Assembly: GCA_038528385.1 (NCBI GenBank)
Contig: JBCBET010000003.1
Span: 248,001-312,000 of the forward strand
Direction of reading: 5' to 3'
DNA: 64,000 bases
DNA from: Shimia_B sp038528385
GTDB lineage: Bacteria; Pseudomonadota; Alphaproteobacteria; Rhodobacterales; Rhodobacteraceae
Positions 55,050 through 63,994 of this stretch are shown here, one piece after another. Every line of letters begins with the position of its first letter. The first letter of the stretch is position 1. Position numbers and translations under genes: made by a program. The notes below the pieces were generated by a model. The model was not told the DNA's origin and made no database searches. It saw only the letters and a list, made by a program, of their open reading frames with translations.

Positions 55050-55862
55050 ATGGATACCCCGCGTGGACGGATGACGAGAGACGGCATCAGGCTCTACGAG
55101 CCCGGCGATTTCGCCGGCATGCACGCGGCCGGCCGCGTGGCCGCGCAGATCCTCGACGAGGTCGCGCCGCTCGTCAGCGTGGGCCAGTCCACCGCGGAGA
55201 TCGACCGCTACATCACCGACCGCGTAGACGCGCTCGGCGCGAAATCCGCCACCATCGGCTACAAGGGCTACGAGCATGCGAGCTGCATCTCGGTCAACCA
55301 CGTCGTCTGCCACGGCATCCCCGGCGCCAAGACGCTGAAGGATGGCGACATCCTCAATATCGACGTCACCGTCATCGTGGACGGCTGGTTCGGCGACACG
55401 TCGCGCATGTACGTGGCCGGCAAGCTCCCGCGGAAGGCGGAGCGTCTCATCCAGGTGACGCACGACGCGCTCTTCAAGGGGATCGAGGCGGTGAAGCCGG
55501 GCAACACGTTCGGCGATATCGGCCACGCGATCCAGGCCTACGTGGAGGCGCACCGCATGTCGGTCGTGCGCGATTTCTGCGGGCACGGGCTCGGCCGGGT
55601 CTTCCACGCGCCGCCCAACGTCCTTCATTACGGGCGCGAGGGCACCGGGCCGCGGCTCGAGGAGGGGATGTTCTTCACCATCGAGCCCATGGTCAATCTG
55701 GGCCGTCCGGAGACGAAGGTGCTCGCCGATGACTGGACCGCCGTGACGCGGGACAAGTCGCTTTCGGCGCAGTTCGAGCATTCCGTGGGCGTGACGGCGG
55801 ACGGTGCCGACATCTTCACGCTGTCGCCCGGCGGCCGTTTCCACCCCACCTACGACGCGTGA
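55050..55862 (+). CDS. map: type I methionine aminopeptidase
   Basis: The 270-residue enzyme removes the initiator Met from nascent proteins. Metal ligands follow the family: ILNIDVTVIVDGWFGDTSRM (two Asp), the His in GHGLGRVFHAPP, Glu in FFTIEPMVN and Glu in AQFEHSVGVT. VNHVVCHGIPG carries the substrate-binding His. Length is typical. The TGA overlaps the GTG start of the serine hydrolase gene by 4 bp. Confidence 0.97.
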   Translation: MDTPRGRMTRDGIRLYEPGDFAGMHAAGRVAAQILDEVAPLVSVGQSTAEIDRYITDRVDALGAKSATIGYKGYEHASCISVNHVVCHGIPGAKTLKDGDILNIDVTVIVDGWFGDTSRMYVAGKLPRKAERLIQVTHDALFKGIEAVKPGNTFGDIGHAIQAYVEAHRMSVVRDFCGHGLGRVFHAPPNVLHYGREGTGPRLEEGMFFTIEPMVNLGRPETKVLADDWTAVTRDKSLSAQFEHSVGVTADGADIFTLSPGGRFHPTYDA

Positions 55863-56788
55863 GGCCGCTCGCACTGGCGCTCGGGCTCCTTGCCGGGGCA
55901 GCCGGGGCCGAGGACCGGCTCGCCGCGACAGAGACCGCCTGGCGCGACTGGTACGGCGCCCACCGCGTGGGCGACACGTCGCTCGCCGTGGCCGAGGACG
56001 GCGCGCTCCGCCTGAGCCTCGCGCGCAGTGTCGCGCCCGGGCGGCCGGCGGCGCTCGCCTCGCTGTCGAAGGCCGTCACCGCCGCTTGCATCGCCGCGCT
56101 CGCAGGGGAGGGGCGCGTGGCCTATGACACGGCGCTCTCCGAGTATATCCCCGACGCGCCGGCCGGTCTGACGGTGGCGCAGCTTTTGACCCATGGGGGC
56201 GGGCTCTGGCCCGACGGGACGCAGGCCAGCATGTGGGGCTGGGTGAACGACCCCGAAGACCGGCACCGCGCGGCGTCCGAGGCCGCGCTGGCCCGCCCGC
56301 TCGAGAGCGCCGGGTACCGCTACAACAACGAGAATTACGCCGTGCTGGGCCACCTGGTGGAGGCCGTCACGGGAGAGGATTTCGAGGCCGCCTGCACCGC
56401 CCGGGTCTTCGCGCCGCTCGCGCTCGAGACCCCGGCGCGGAGCGCGCGCTACGGGGCGTTTCTGCCCTGGGGCGGGTGGGAGATGTCGGCGGAGGACTAC
56501 GCGCTCTTCGCCGAGGCCACCTTCGCCGGAACCGATCCAGGCGCCTTTCCCAGCGCGCCCGTGGGCCGCGGCGCGCGCTACGGCATGGGCGCGTTCTTCT
56601 TCGAGGCGGAGGGCCTGCGCATCACCTGGCACACCGGCCTCCTCTGCTTTGGCTCTATCGACGGCGCGGGCGCGTATTTCGTGCAGATCGCCCCGGGCCC
56701 CACGGTGGCCGTTACCTTCGACGGCTGCCCAGGGGAGGGTGCGCTGGCCGCCCTCGACCAGGCGCTGCTCACCGCGCTTCTGCAGTAG
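55859..56788 (+). CDS. serine hydrolase, beta-lactamase (class C/penicillin-binding) family
   Basis: The 309-residue exported protein has a signal peptide at residues 1-17 (LALGLLAGAAGA). It has catalytic Ser68-x-x-Lys71 (SLSK), the Tyr motif YNNENY and HTG near the C-terminus in place of KTG. The fold is shared by class C beta-lactamases, DD-peptidases and esterases. With HTG rather than KTG, an esterase or peptidase role is as likely as antibiotic resistance. It is coupled to map by a 4-bp overlap. Confidence 0.87.
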   Translation: MRPLALALGLLAGAAGAEDRLAATETAWRDWYGAHRVGDTSLAVAEDGALRLSLARSVAPGRPAALASLSKAVTAACIAALAGEGRVAYDTALSEYIPDAPAGLTVAQLLTHGGGLWPDGTQASMWGWVNDPEDRHRAASEAALARPLESAGYRYNNENYAVLGHLVEAVTGEDFEAACTARVFAPLALETPARSARYGAFLPWGGWEMSAEDYALFAEATFAGTDPGAFPSAPVGRGARYGMGAFFFEAEGLRITWHTGLLCFGSIDGAGAYFVQIAPGPTVAVTFDGCPGEGALAALDQALLTALLQ

Positions 56789-57002
56789 GTTATGGCAGAC
56801 GGCGCGCGGCCCGCCGCGCTTCGTGGACAGGCGCCATTATGGGACTCGCCGGGGCCGGGAAATACGCAACGGCACGGGGCGTCGCGCGGATTTGGCACGC
56901 GCGCAGGGCTTGCGCGGGCCTTGGGAAAATGGGAAAGGCTGCCTAGCTAAAGCCTGCCCGCGAGGGGCATGCCACGACCCTGCCCAAAAAGGAGCAGTTC
57001 AC

Positions 57003-58046
57003 ATGATGCTCAGAACCGCCGCGCTCGCCGCGCTCGTCTCCGTCACTGCCGCCGCAGCCGCGGCGCAGGAGGTTACGCTGCGCTTTCAGCACTTCGTGTC
57101 GCCGAAATCGGCGAACCCGACCTATTTCATGCAGCCCTGGGCGGACAAGATCGAGGCGGATTCGAACGGTCGCATCAAGGTGGAGCTCTATCCCGCCATG
57201 CAGCTCGGCGGACGCGCACCGAGCCAGTACGACCTCATCCGCGACGGCGTCATCGACGGCGGCTGGGTGATCCCCGGCTACCAGCCGGGCCGCTTCCCCG
57301 AGGCGGAGGCGCTGGAACTCCCCTTCATGACCACGAAGAGCGGGGAGGAGGCCTCCATGGCCGCCTGGCAGTTCACGCAAAAGCATCTGATGGACGATTT
57401 CCGCGACGTCCATCTCATCGCCGCGCACATGCATGGCCGCGGGCTCGTGCACAAGAAAGGGCCCGGCCTGACGGCGGTGGAGGATTTCGAGGGGCTGAAG
57501 CTCCGCGGCCCGTCGCGGCCCGCCACGCTGCTCCTCGAAAAGCTCGGCGCGAGCCCCGTGGGCATGGCCGTCCCCGCCTTTCCCGAGGCGCTCGCCAAGG
57601 GCGTCGTGGACGGCGGCGTGATCACCTGGGAGATGTCTCCCTCACTGAAGCTTGATGAGCTCACCGACAGCCACACTGACATTGCCGGCGATCGGTCCCT
57701 ATATAACCTGTACTTCATCTGGGCGATGAACAAGGCGACCTACGAAGGCCTGCCCGACGATCTCAAGGCCGTCATCGACGCCAATTCCGGTCTCATGGCC
57801 TCCGCCTGGGCCGGGCGCGCCCATGACACCGGCGACGTGGTGGGCCGCGAGGCCATGGCCGCCGCCGGCAACGAGATCGCCGTGATGAGCGAGGCGGAAA
57901 CGGCTCGCATAGCTGCCTTGGGTGACGTTGTGATATCCGACTGGGTCGCCGAAATGGCATCCAAGGGGTTGGATGGTCAGATGCTGGTCGAAGACGCGCG
58001 CGCCGCCGTGGCATCCACGGTGGGGTTAGCCGCGCCGACCGACTGA
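57003..58046 (+). CDS. TRAP transporter substrate-binding protein (DctP family)
   Basis: The 347-residue periplasmic protein has a signal peptide (residues 1-21, ending AAAAAQ). DctP-family segments include LRFQHFVSPKSANPTYFMQP, VELYPAMQLGG, GLKLRGPSRPATLLLEKLG with the carboxylate-binding Arg, and PEALAKGVVDGGVITWEM. AAAAAGGAG precedes ATG 57003. No DctQ or DctM membrane gene is adjacent, so it is an orphan binding protein. Codon use is mosaic: 57632-57730 and from about 57890 to the end are less GC-biased than the rest. Confidence 0.93.
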   Translation: MMLRTAALAALVSVTAAAAAAQEVTLRFQHFVSPKSANPTYFMQPWADKIEADSNGRIKVELYPAMQLGGRAPSQYDLIRDGVIDGGWVIPGYQPGRFPEAEALELPFMTTKSGEEASMAAWQFTQKHLMDDFRDVHLIAAHMHGRGLVHKKGPGLTAVEDFEGLKLRGPSRPATLLLEKLGASPVGMAVPAFPEALAKGVVDGGVITWEMSPSLKLDELTDSHTDIAGDRSLYNLYFIWAMNKATYEGLPDDLKAVIDANSGLMASAWAGRAHDTGDVVGREAMAAAGNEIAVMSEAETARIAALGDVVISDWVAEMASKGLDGQMLVEDARAAVASTVGLAAPTD

Positions 58047-58107
58047 AACCATCCTGCGCCGCCTGGGTCGGAGGCTGCGCCGGGGGCGGGTCCGAAAGGG
58101 CTCGCCC

Positions 58108-58386
58108 CTACGCGTTTCCTGGGCCATTTCCTCGGGCGTTTCGTGGAGCGTCTCTCGAGGCCTTGGCTGCGCGCCTGGCATCCCGCTCCCGCTCCAGGCG
58201 CAGCCAGTCCTCCACGAAGACCGGGATGCCATTCCGCGCCCGCAGGCTGTCGGACATGAAGAGCGGCGGGGTCACGCGGGGCTCTGGCGGGCTGGGTTCC
58301 GCCCCGCCCTCCGCAAGCCGGTCCGTTTGGTCGGTCCGCGCCGTCCAGGGCCAGGTCGGGGCGGCATCGGTATAGGTCATGCGCAT
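58108..58386 (-). CDS. small hypothetical protein (92 aa)
   Basis: No family is recognised. The centre reads SDSLRARNGIPVFVEDWLRL and the tail is rich in Arg, Ala and Asn (basic, probably disordered). Its start overlaps the rsmD stop by 10 bp. A second Met codon at 58380 would also serve as start. It is likely the last gene of the oxidoreductase-rsmD operon. Confidence 0.55.
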   Translation of the reverse strand: MRMTYTDAAPTWPWTARTDQTDRLAEGGAEPSPPEPRVTPPLFMSDSLRARNGIPVFVEDWLRLERERDARRAAKASRDAPRNARGNGPGNA

Positions 58387-58925
58387 GGCTCCAGGAGGGT
58401 GATCGTCGTATCACCATAACGGCGGCTGGTGAGCGCTGTGAAGCCCTCCGCCCGCTGGGGCGCGGTCTCCTCCCACACGATGAGCGCGTCGGGCGCGATC
58501 CAGCCCTGCGCCCGGGCCGCGGCGAGCGCGGGCGCGCCCAGATCCTTGCCATAGGGCGGGTCGAGAAAGACGAGATCGGCCGGTGCGCGGGCCGGGGGTA
58601 GCCGCGCTGCATCGAGCGCGAGGAGCGCGGTTTCAGTCGCCACGCCGAGCTTTGCGATATTGGCCTGGATGAGCGTCTGCCCCACGCGCCCGCGCTCGAC
58701 GAAGGTGACATGGGCCGCCCCCCGCGACAGCGCCTCGAGCCCCAGCGCGCCCGTGCCGGCGAAGAGGTCGAGCACGCGGAGCCCCTCGAGCTCCATGCGC
58801 GCGCCGACCATGGAAAAGAGCGCCTCGCGCACCCTGTCCGAAGTGGGGCGCAGATGCGCCCCGGGATCGCCCCGGCCCAAGCCCACGAGCGGGTGGCCCC
58901 GGAACCGTCCGGCTATGATTCGCAC
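58377..58925 (-). CDS. rsmD: 16S rRNA (guanine(966)-N(2))-methyltransferase RsmD
   Basis: The 182-residue SAM-dependent enzyme methylates G966 of 16S rRNA. The N-terminal MRIIAGRFRGHPL and RPTSDRVREALFSM are the family hallmarks. LRVLDLFAGTGALGLEALS is the SAM site, and LVFLDPPYGKDLGAPAL contains the N-methyltransferase DPPY. It lies 10 bp after the oxidoreductase gene. Confidence 0.96.
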   Translation of the reverse strand: MRIIAGRFRGHPLVGLGRGDPGAHLRPTSDRVREALFSMVGARMELEGLRVLDLFAGTGALGLEALSRGAAHVTFVERGRVGQTLIQANIAKLGVATETALLALDAARLPPARAPADLVFLDPPYGKDLGAPALAAARAQGWIAPDALIVWEETAPQRAEGFTALTSRRYGDTTITLLEPCA

Positions 58926-58935
58926 GGGGCCCCGC

Positions 58936-60138
58936 TCATGCCAAAAGCGCCTTGAGGTCCGCGGACGGGTCCTCGACCGTCTCGGCGGGGGGGCTCTTGC
59001 CGGCCTCGATGAGGCGTTTGCCGATCATGTAGGCCCGCGGGTCGTTCATGGCGTCCACGGCCAGGAGGATGTCGCCCCTGTAATACCAGTGGGACCGGGC
59101 CGCCCCGCCGTCGCGGACGACGACGCGGGTATAGCCCGTGTTGAGCCCCGCGATCTGAAGCTTCACGTCGTATTGGTCGGACCAGAACCAGGGCTTGGCG
59201 ATGTAGTCCTTCCCGGCACCCATGATGTTGGCGGCCACGACATCCGCCTGGTCGATGGCGTTCGGCACGCTTTCGAGCCGGATGCGCGTGCCGCGATAGG
59301 GGAAGGAGGCGCAATCGCCCGCGGCCCAGACCCCCGGCGCGGAGGTGCGGCCCCGCGCGTCGGTGGCGATCCCGTTGTCGCACTCGATCCCGGCATTCTG
59401 CGCGAGCCCGATGGCTGGGTCGATGCCCACGCCCGCGATGACGAAATCCACCTCGAGGGTGGACCCGTCGGAGAGGACGGCGGCCGCCACGCGATCCTCG
59501 CCCACGAGTTTCTCCAATCGCACGCCCTCGCGCAGGTCCACGCCGTGGCCGAGATGGAGCTTGCGGAAATAGCGGGAGGTCTCGCGCGCGGCCACGCGCT
59601 TCAGGATGCGGTCTTCCGCCTCGATGAGGGTGGTGTCGAGCCCCTTCATGGCCGCCACCGCCGCGGCCTCGAGCCCGATATAGCCGCCGCCCACGATGAG
59701 GACGCGGCCGCCGGCCTCGAAGGCCTCCGCCATGGCATCCACATCCGCGAGCGTGCGCACGGTGAAGACGCCGCCCAGCCCGCCACCGATGCTCCCGGGC
59801 AGCTTGCGCACGACCGAGCCCGTGGTGAAGACGAGGTCGTCATAGGACAGGCGCTCCTCCCCCAGCCGCACCTCCCTCGCGTCGGTGTCCACCGCGTCCA
59901 CGCGGGTGTCGAGGCGCAGCGTGATGTCCGCCTCCCCATAGGCGCGTTCGGGTTTCAGGAAGAGCCGCTCCACCGGCATCTCGCCCAAGAGGTATTTCTT
60001 CGACAGGGGCGGGCGCTGGTAGGGGGCCACGGGCTCCTCGCCGAGGAGCATGATCTCACCCCCGTGACCGAGGGCGCGCAGCTTGGTCGTGAGCGTGGCG
60101 CCGGCCTGGCCCGCTCCGATGACGACGACGCGGCCCAT
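58936..60138 (-). CDS. FAD/NAD(P)-dependent ferredoxin reductase-like protein
   Basis: The 400-residue flavoprotein belongs to the rhodocoxin/putidaredoxin/BphA4 reductase group. The FAD site is VVVIGAGQAGATL and the NAD site VLIVGGGYIGLEAA. APGVWAAGDCASFPY is the second FAD contact, and the C-terminal reductase domain has WFWSDQYDVKLQIAGL. Such enzymes pass electrons from NAD(P)H to a ferredoxin for a cytochrome P450 or ring hydroxylase. No partner ferredoxin is nearby. It is divergent from the peroxiredoxin gene. Confidence 0.93.
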   Translation of the reverse strand: MGRVVVIGAGQAGATLTTKLRALGHGGEIMLLGEEPVAPYQRPPLSKKYLLGEMPVERLFLKPERAYGEADITLRLDTRVDAVDTDAREVRLGEERLSYDDLVFTTGSVVRKLPGSIGGGLGGVFTVRTLADVDAMAEAFEAGGRVLIVGGGYIGLEAAAVAAMKGLDTTLIEAEDRILKRVAARETSRYFRKLHLGHGVDLREGVRLEKLVGEDRVAAAVLSDGSTLEVDFVIAGVGIDPAIGLAQNAGIECDNGIATDARGRTSAPGVWAAGDCASFPYRGTRIRLESVPNAIDQADVVAANIMGAGKDYIAKPWFWSDQYDVKLQIAGLNTGYTRVVVRDGGAARSHWYYRGDILLAVDAMNDPRAYMIGKRLIEAGKSPPAETVEDPSADLKALLA

Positions 60139-60216
60139 GGGCAACCTCCTCTGGTTCTCGGCGAGCGTGACGCTATGCTTCCCGCCAACGCGACGCAATG
60201 AAGAGAGGACGCGAAG

Positions 60217-60705
60217 ATGGCGATTTCCGTGGGCGAGACCCTGCCGGAGGCGGGCCTGTTGAGGATCGGCGCCGAGGGCCCCGAAGAAGTGGCACTCGGC
60301 AGCCTCGTGAAAGGCCGCAAGGTCGTGATTTTCGGCCTGCCGGGCGCCTATACGGGCACCTGCACGACGGCCCATGTGCCGAGCTTCATCCGCACCGCGG
60401 CGGCCTTCAAGGAGAAGGGGGTGGAGGAGATCATCTGCATCGCCGTCAACGACCCCTTCGTGATGGAGCAGTGGAGCAAGGATACCGGCGCGGGCGCGGC
60501 GGGCATCACGATGCTGGCCGACGGCATGAGCACCTTCACCAAGGGCATCGGCATGGACTTCACCGCGCCGCCCGTGGGCTTCGTCGACCGCTCCAAGCGC
60601 TATTCGATGCTCGTGGAAGACGGCGTGGTGAAGGTGCTCAATCCCGAGGCCTCGCCGGGCGAATGCGAGATCTCGGCGGGCGAGACGCTGCTCGAACAAA
60701 TCTGA
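60217..60705 (+). CDS. peroxiredoxin (Prx5 type)
   Basis: The 162-residue thiol peroxidase has peroxidatic Cys49 in PGAYTGTCTTAHVPSF. ICIAVNDPFVMEQWSKD follows, with a second Cys in ASPGECEISAGE near the C-terminus. The family reduces H2O2 and alkyl hydroperoxides using glutaredoxin or glutathione. It is a single gene with its own ribosome site (GAGAGGACG) before ATG 60217. Confidence 0.95.
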   Translation: MAISVGETLPEAGLLRIGAEGPEEVALGSLVKGRKVVIFGLPGAYTGTCTTAHVPSFIRTAAAFKEKGVEEIICIAVNDPFVMEQWSKDTGAGAAGITMLADGMSTFTKGIGMDFTAPPVGFVDRSKRYSMLVEDGVVKVLNPEASPGECEISAGETLLEQI

Positions 60706-60886
60706 GACCGGGGCCGCGCGGGCGGAGGGCGTCCCACCCGCCCACCCCCGCCCTCCACCCGCGCGGTGCGGGGGGAGAGATCACGCGATGATGCGGGAAT
60801 GCGGCCTGGGGCGAGGGCGGATCAAGACGCCCCACGGAGCGCGGACCGGGGCGCGCAGGGTCCTCACGCGCCCCGGGATGCGCAGG

Positions 60887-61756
60887 CTATTCGGCGGCGT
60901 CGGCGAGGTTGTAGACCGTCCGCGTGGGGAACGGGATGGCCACGTTCGCACGGTCCAGCGCTTCTTTGACCTTGCGCTTCATGTCCGCCTGGTAGGCGAA
61001 GTAGACCGGCGCGTCGCACCACACCCGCACCAGGAAATCCACCGAGAAATCGCCCAGATTGTTGACCTGGATGAAGGGCTCGGGCTCCGCGTGACTGCGG
61101 TCGTCGGCCATGATCGTCTCCCGGATGATCCGCTCGGCCTCCGCGAGGTTGGCGCCGTAGGCCACGCCGAACGTCCACTCCGCGCGCCTGAGCGGATAGG
61201 CGGAATAGTTGGTGATCGTGTTCCCCCAGACCTCGGAATTCGGGATGATGACCTGCACGTTGCCCAGGTCGGCGAGCTCGGTGAAGTTGAGCGTGATGCC
61301 CTTCACCGTGCCCATCTTGTCGTTGACCTGCACGAAATCGCCTTCCTTGAAGGGGCGGAAGAAGATGATCATGATCCCCGCCGCCACGTTCGAGAGCGTC
61401 CCCTGCAGCGCCAGGCCGATGGCGAGGCCCGCCGCACCGATGGCCGCCACGATCGACGTCGTCTGCACCCCGAACGTGTTGAGCACGAAGAGCACCGTGA
61501 ACGCGATTATGATGTAGCGCGCGATCTGCGCGAGGAAGTTGAAGAGCGTGGGGTCGAGCGTGCTGTGGCGCGTGGCGATGCCCTTGATCCGCCGGCTCAC
61601 CCAGCCGGAGACGATGAAGCCCGCGATGAGGATGAGGATCGCGGTGAGCACGGTGCCGAGGATGGCGGCGAGGAAATCGAGCGAGAGCCAGTCGCCGAGC
61701 GACTGCCCGCCGATGATTTCCGTGGTGAATATCGGGCTGTTGAGAAGCTCGTTCAT
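60887..61756 (-). CDS. small-conductance mechanosensitive channel (MscS family)
   Basis: The 289-residue channel has three membrane helices. The pore helix TM3 is the Gly/Ala-rich AAIGAAGLAIGLALQGTLSN. The beta domain starts FFRPFKEGDFVQV and contains VIIPNSEVWGNTITN. It releases solutes on hypo-osmotic shock. The ATG at 61756 overlaps the stop of the pterin dehydratase gene by 4 bp. Confidence 0.95.
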   Translation of the reverse strand: MNELLNSPIFTTEIIGGQSLGDWLSLDFLAAILGTVLTAILILIAGFIVSGWVSRRIKGIATRHSTLDPTLFNFLAQIARYIIIAFTVLFVLNTFGVQTTSIVAAIGAAGLAIGLALQGTLSNVAAGIMIIFFRPFKEGDFVQVNDKMGTVKGITLNFTELADLGNVQVIIPNSEVWGNTITNYSAYPLRRAEWTFGVAYGANLAEAERIIRETIMADDRSHAEPEPFIQVNNLGDFSVDFLVRVWCDAPVYFAYQADMKRKVKEALDRANVAIPFPTRTVYNLADAAE

Positions 61757-62031
61757 GCCGCGGCGTCCATGGCCTGGGCCAATGTCACATCGAGCGCGGA
61801 GAGCCCGCCCGCGTCATGGGTCGTCAGCGTCACGTCCACGCGGCGATAGACATTGAACCATTCCGGGTGGTGGTTCATCTTTTCGGCGGTGATGGCCATG
61901 CGGGTCATCCAGCCGAATGCTTCGGTGAAGTCCTTGAACTCGAAGCTTTTCGATATCGCGTCCCGTTCGGGATCGTGGGCCCAGCCTGCCGCGCGCAAAT
62001 CCTGGAGCGCGGCGTCGTCTAGCTTGGTCAT
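61753..62031 (-). CDS. 4a-hydroxytetrahydrobiopterin dehydratase
   Basis: The 92-residue pterin-4a-carbinolamine dehydratase has the signature EKMNHHPEWFNVYRRVDVTL with catalytic His-His. LTTHDAGGLSALDVTLA follows. It regenerates pterin cofactor or, in organisms without phenylalanine hydroxylase, may have another pterin role. It overlaps both neighbours by 4 bp. Confidence 0.95.
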   Translation of the reverse strand: MTKLDDAALQDLRAAGWAHDPERDAISKSFEFKDFTEAFGWMTRMAITAEKMNHHPEWFNVYRRVDVTLTTHDAGGLSALDVTLAQAMDAAA

Positions 62032-63224
62032 TCCTGTTCCTCTACGTCGATCTTCTTGAACGGGCCGTAGCTCGTGAGGATCTCGTTTTCCTGCTCCACC
62101 GCGTCGCGCTCCCGCTCCAGGAATTCCGCGACGGCATCGGCAAAGCGCGGATCTGCGATCCAGTGGAGCGAATGGCACGTCACCGGCAGGTAACCCCGTG
62201 CCAGCTTGTGCGTTCCTTGCGCACCGGCCTCCACCCGCGTCAACCCGTGCGCGATCGCGAAATCGATGGCCTGGTAGTAGCAGAGCTCGAAATGGAGGCA
62301 GGGATGGTCTTCGGTGCAGCCCCAGTAGCGGCCGTAAAGCGTCTCGCGTCCGATGAAGTTGAGCGCGCCGGCCACGTAACGCCCGTCGCGCTCGGCCAGC
62401 ACTAGGAGCATGTCGTCGCGCAGCACCTCCTGCGCGCGGTCGAAGAAAGCGCGGGTGAGGTAGGGCGTGCCCCATTTGCGCGCGCCGGTATCCTGATAGA
62501 ACCGCCAGAACGCGTCCCAATGCTCGGGCTTGAGGTCGTCGCCGGTGAGCGCGTGGATGGTGCCGCCGAAGGCCTGCGCCTGCGTGCGTTCCTTGCGAAT
62601 GTTCTTGCGCTTGCGGGAATTGAGCGAGGCGAGGAAGCCGTCGAAATCGGCGTATCCGTCATTGAGCCAGTGAAACTGCTGGGAGGCGCGGGGCATGAGG
62701 CCCATGGCGCGGCCCGCCTCGGCCTCCGCCCCGGTGCAGAACGTGATGTGGAGCGAGCTCAGCCCGTTCTGGTCTGCGATCTGCACCGCGCCCTGCACGA
62801 GGGCCGCCTGCGCGATCTCCGCGTGTTCCGGCTTCACCAAAAGCCTGCGTCCCGTGGCGGGCGTGTGGGGCACGGCCATCTGCAGCTTGGGGTAGTAGCG
62901 CCCGCCCGCGCGTTCCAGCGCGTGCGCCCAGTTGTGATCGAATATGTACTCGCCCTGGCTGTGGGCCTTGGCGTAGAGCGGGGCGACGCCGATCGTCTCT
63001 CCTCCCACGCGCGCCTCGAGGTAACGCGGCTCCCACCCGGTGCCCACGCCCACGGACCGGCTGTCCTCCAGCGCCTTGAGAAAGCGGTGCGTGGTGAACG
63101 GGTCCAGGGGCCGCGCGCTCCCCTCTGGTGCTGCGCAGGCATCCCAGACCTCCGGCGCGATCTCGGCGAGGGAGGGGAGGACGCGCACCTCCACGGGGGT
63201 CTCTTTGGGTTGCGGGTTGGCCAT
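62028..63224 (-). CDS. GNAT family N-acetyltransferase (FemAB-like, PF04339 type)
   Basis: The 398-residue cytoplasmic protein has two GNAT-like halves. Conserved parts include YIFDHNWAHALERAGGRYYP, FDGFLASLNSRKRKNIRKER, YYQDTGARKW-like and HFELCYYQAIDFAIAHGLTR; GAQGTHKLARGYLPV is near the end. The family is related to FemAB peptidyltransferases, but its substrate is unknown. It lies 23 bp after the phosphodiesterase gene and overlaps the pterin dehydratase gene. Confidence 0.9.
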   Translation of the reverse strand: MANPQPKETPVEVRVLPSLAEIAPEVWDACAAPEGSARPLDPFTTHRFLKALEDSRSVGVGTGWEPRYLEARVGGETIGVAPLYAKAHSQGEYIFDHNWAHALERAGGRYYPKLQMAVPHTPATGRRLLVKPEHAEIAQAALVQGAVQIADQNGLSSLHITFCTGAEAEAGRAMGLMPRASQQFHWLNDGYADFDGFLASLNSRKRKNIRKERTQAQAFGGTIHALTGDDLKPEHWDAFWRFYQDTGARKWGTPYLTRAFFDRAQEVLRDDMLLVLAERDGRYVAGALNFIGRETLYGRYWGCTEDHPCLHFELCYYQAIDFAIAHGLTRVEAGAQGTHKLARGYLPVTCHSLHWIADPRFADAVAEFLERERDAVEQENEILTSYGPFKKIDVEEQE

Positions 63225-63247
63225 GGGGAGGATGTGGGCGCGGCCCC

Positions 63248-63994
63248 TCAGGCGTCAAGCGCGGGCAGGTAGGTCTCGAACGTGATCTGATGCGCCACCT
63301 CGCGCGCCCGCGCGGCCTCCTCCGGGCTCCTGATGGTCCAGGAGGCCACCGTCGCGCCCGCCGCTTTGATCCGCTGCACGGGTTCGGCCCCGAGGTCCCT
63401 GTGATCGTGGGAGATGAACGTCGCGCCCACGCGCGCGTAGTCCGGGATCGGCGCGAGCTCGGCGCGCCGCGCGGCGGGGATCGTGGGCCACTGTTCGGCA
63501 CTGAAGGCGCAGGTGGTGATCCCGCGCGGCACGGCGGGCGCGTGCTCTGCCATGGCGGCGACCGCATGGGGATTGAACGACATCACCGCGACCGGTCCTT
63601 CATAGGCCTCGAGCGCCGCCGCCACTGCCGTCTCGAGCGGGCCGACATCCGGCCCGAGCGCCCCGTCCTGATCCTTGATCTCGATGAGGAGCGGCACGCG
63701 CCCGGCCACGAGCTCGAGGACCTCCCCCAGCGTCGGAGCCCCCGAGGGCCCGCCCAGGAGCCCGAGCGCCGCGAGCTCGTCCGCGCTGCGCGTCCGCACG
63801 GTGCCCGCCACGCCTGTGAGCCGCTCGGTCCCGTAATCGTGAAACACCATCGCCTGCCCGTCGGCGGAGAGCTGTACGTCGATTTCGATCCCGTACCCGG
63901 CTTCGACGGCCGCCAGCACCGCCTCGCGGCTGTTCTCGGGCCGCCCGGCCCCGTGCAGCGCGCGATGGGCGAAGGGCCGCGACCAGAAGCTCAT
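63248..63994 (-). CDS. glycerophosphodiester phosphodiesterase family protein
   Basis: This 248-residue TIM-barrel enzyme has FAHRALHGAGRPENSREAVL with His and Arg/Glu active-site residues. IEIDVQLSADGQAMVFHDYG carries the metal-binding Glu-x-Asp and catalytic His. LLIEIKDQDG carries a further metal Glu and Lys. It splits glycerophosphodiesters into glycerol 3-phosphate and an alcohol. There is no signal peptide, so it resembles cytoplasmic UgpQ. First gene of the GDPD-GNAT-PCD-MscS operon. Confidence 0.93.
   Translation of the reverse strand: MSFWSRPFAHRALHGAGRPENSREAVLAAVEAGYGIEIDVQLSADGQAMVFHDYGTERLTGVAGTVRTRSADELAALGLLGGPSGAPTLGEVLELVAGRVPLLIEIKDQDGALGPDVGPLETAVAAALEAYEGPVAVMSFNPHAVAAMAEHAPAVPRGITTCAFSAEQWPTIPAARRAELAPIPDYARVGATFISHDHRDLGAEPVQRIKAAGATVASWTIRSPEEAARAREVAHQITFETYLPALDA

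Noticed and set aside
55859..56788. Dedicated beta-lactamase resistance gene
   Set aside because: The fold motifs fit, but HTG replaces KTG and the gene is coupled to map. A general serine hydrolase is the safer call.
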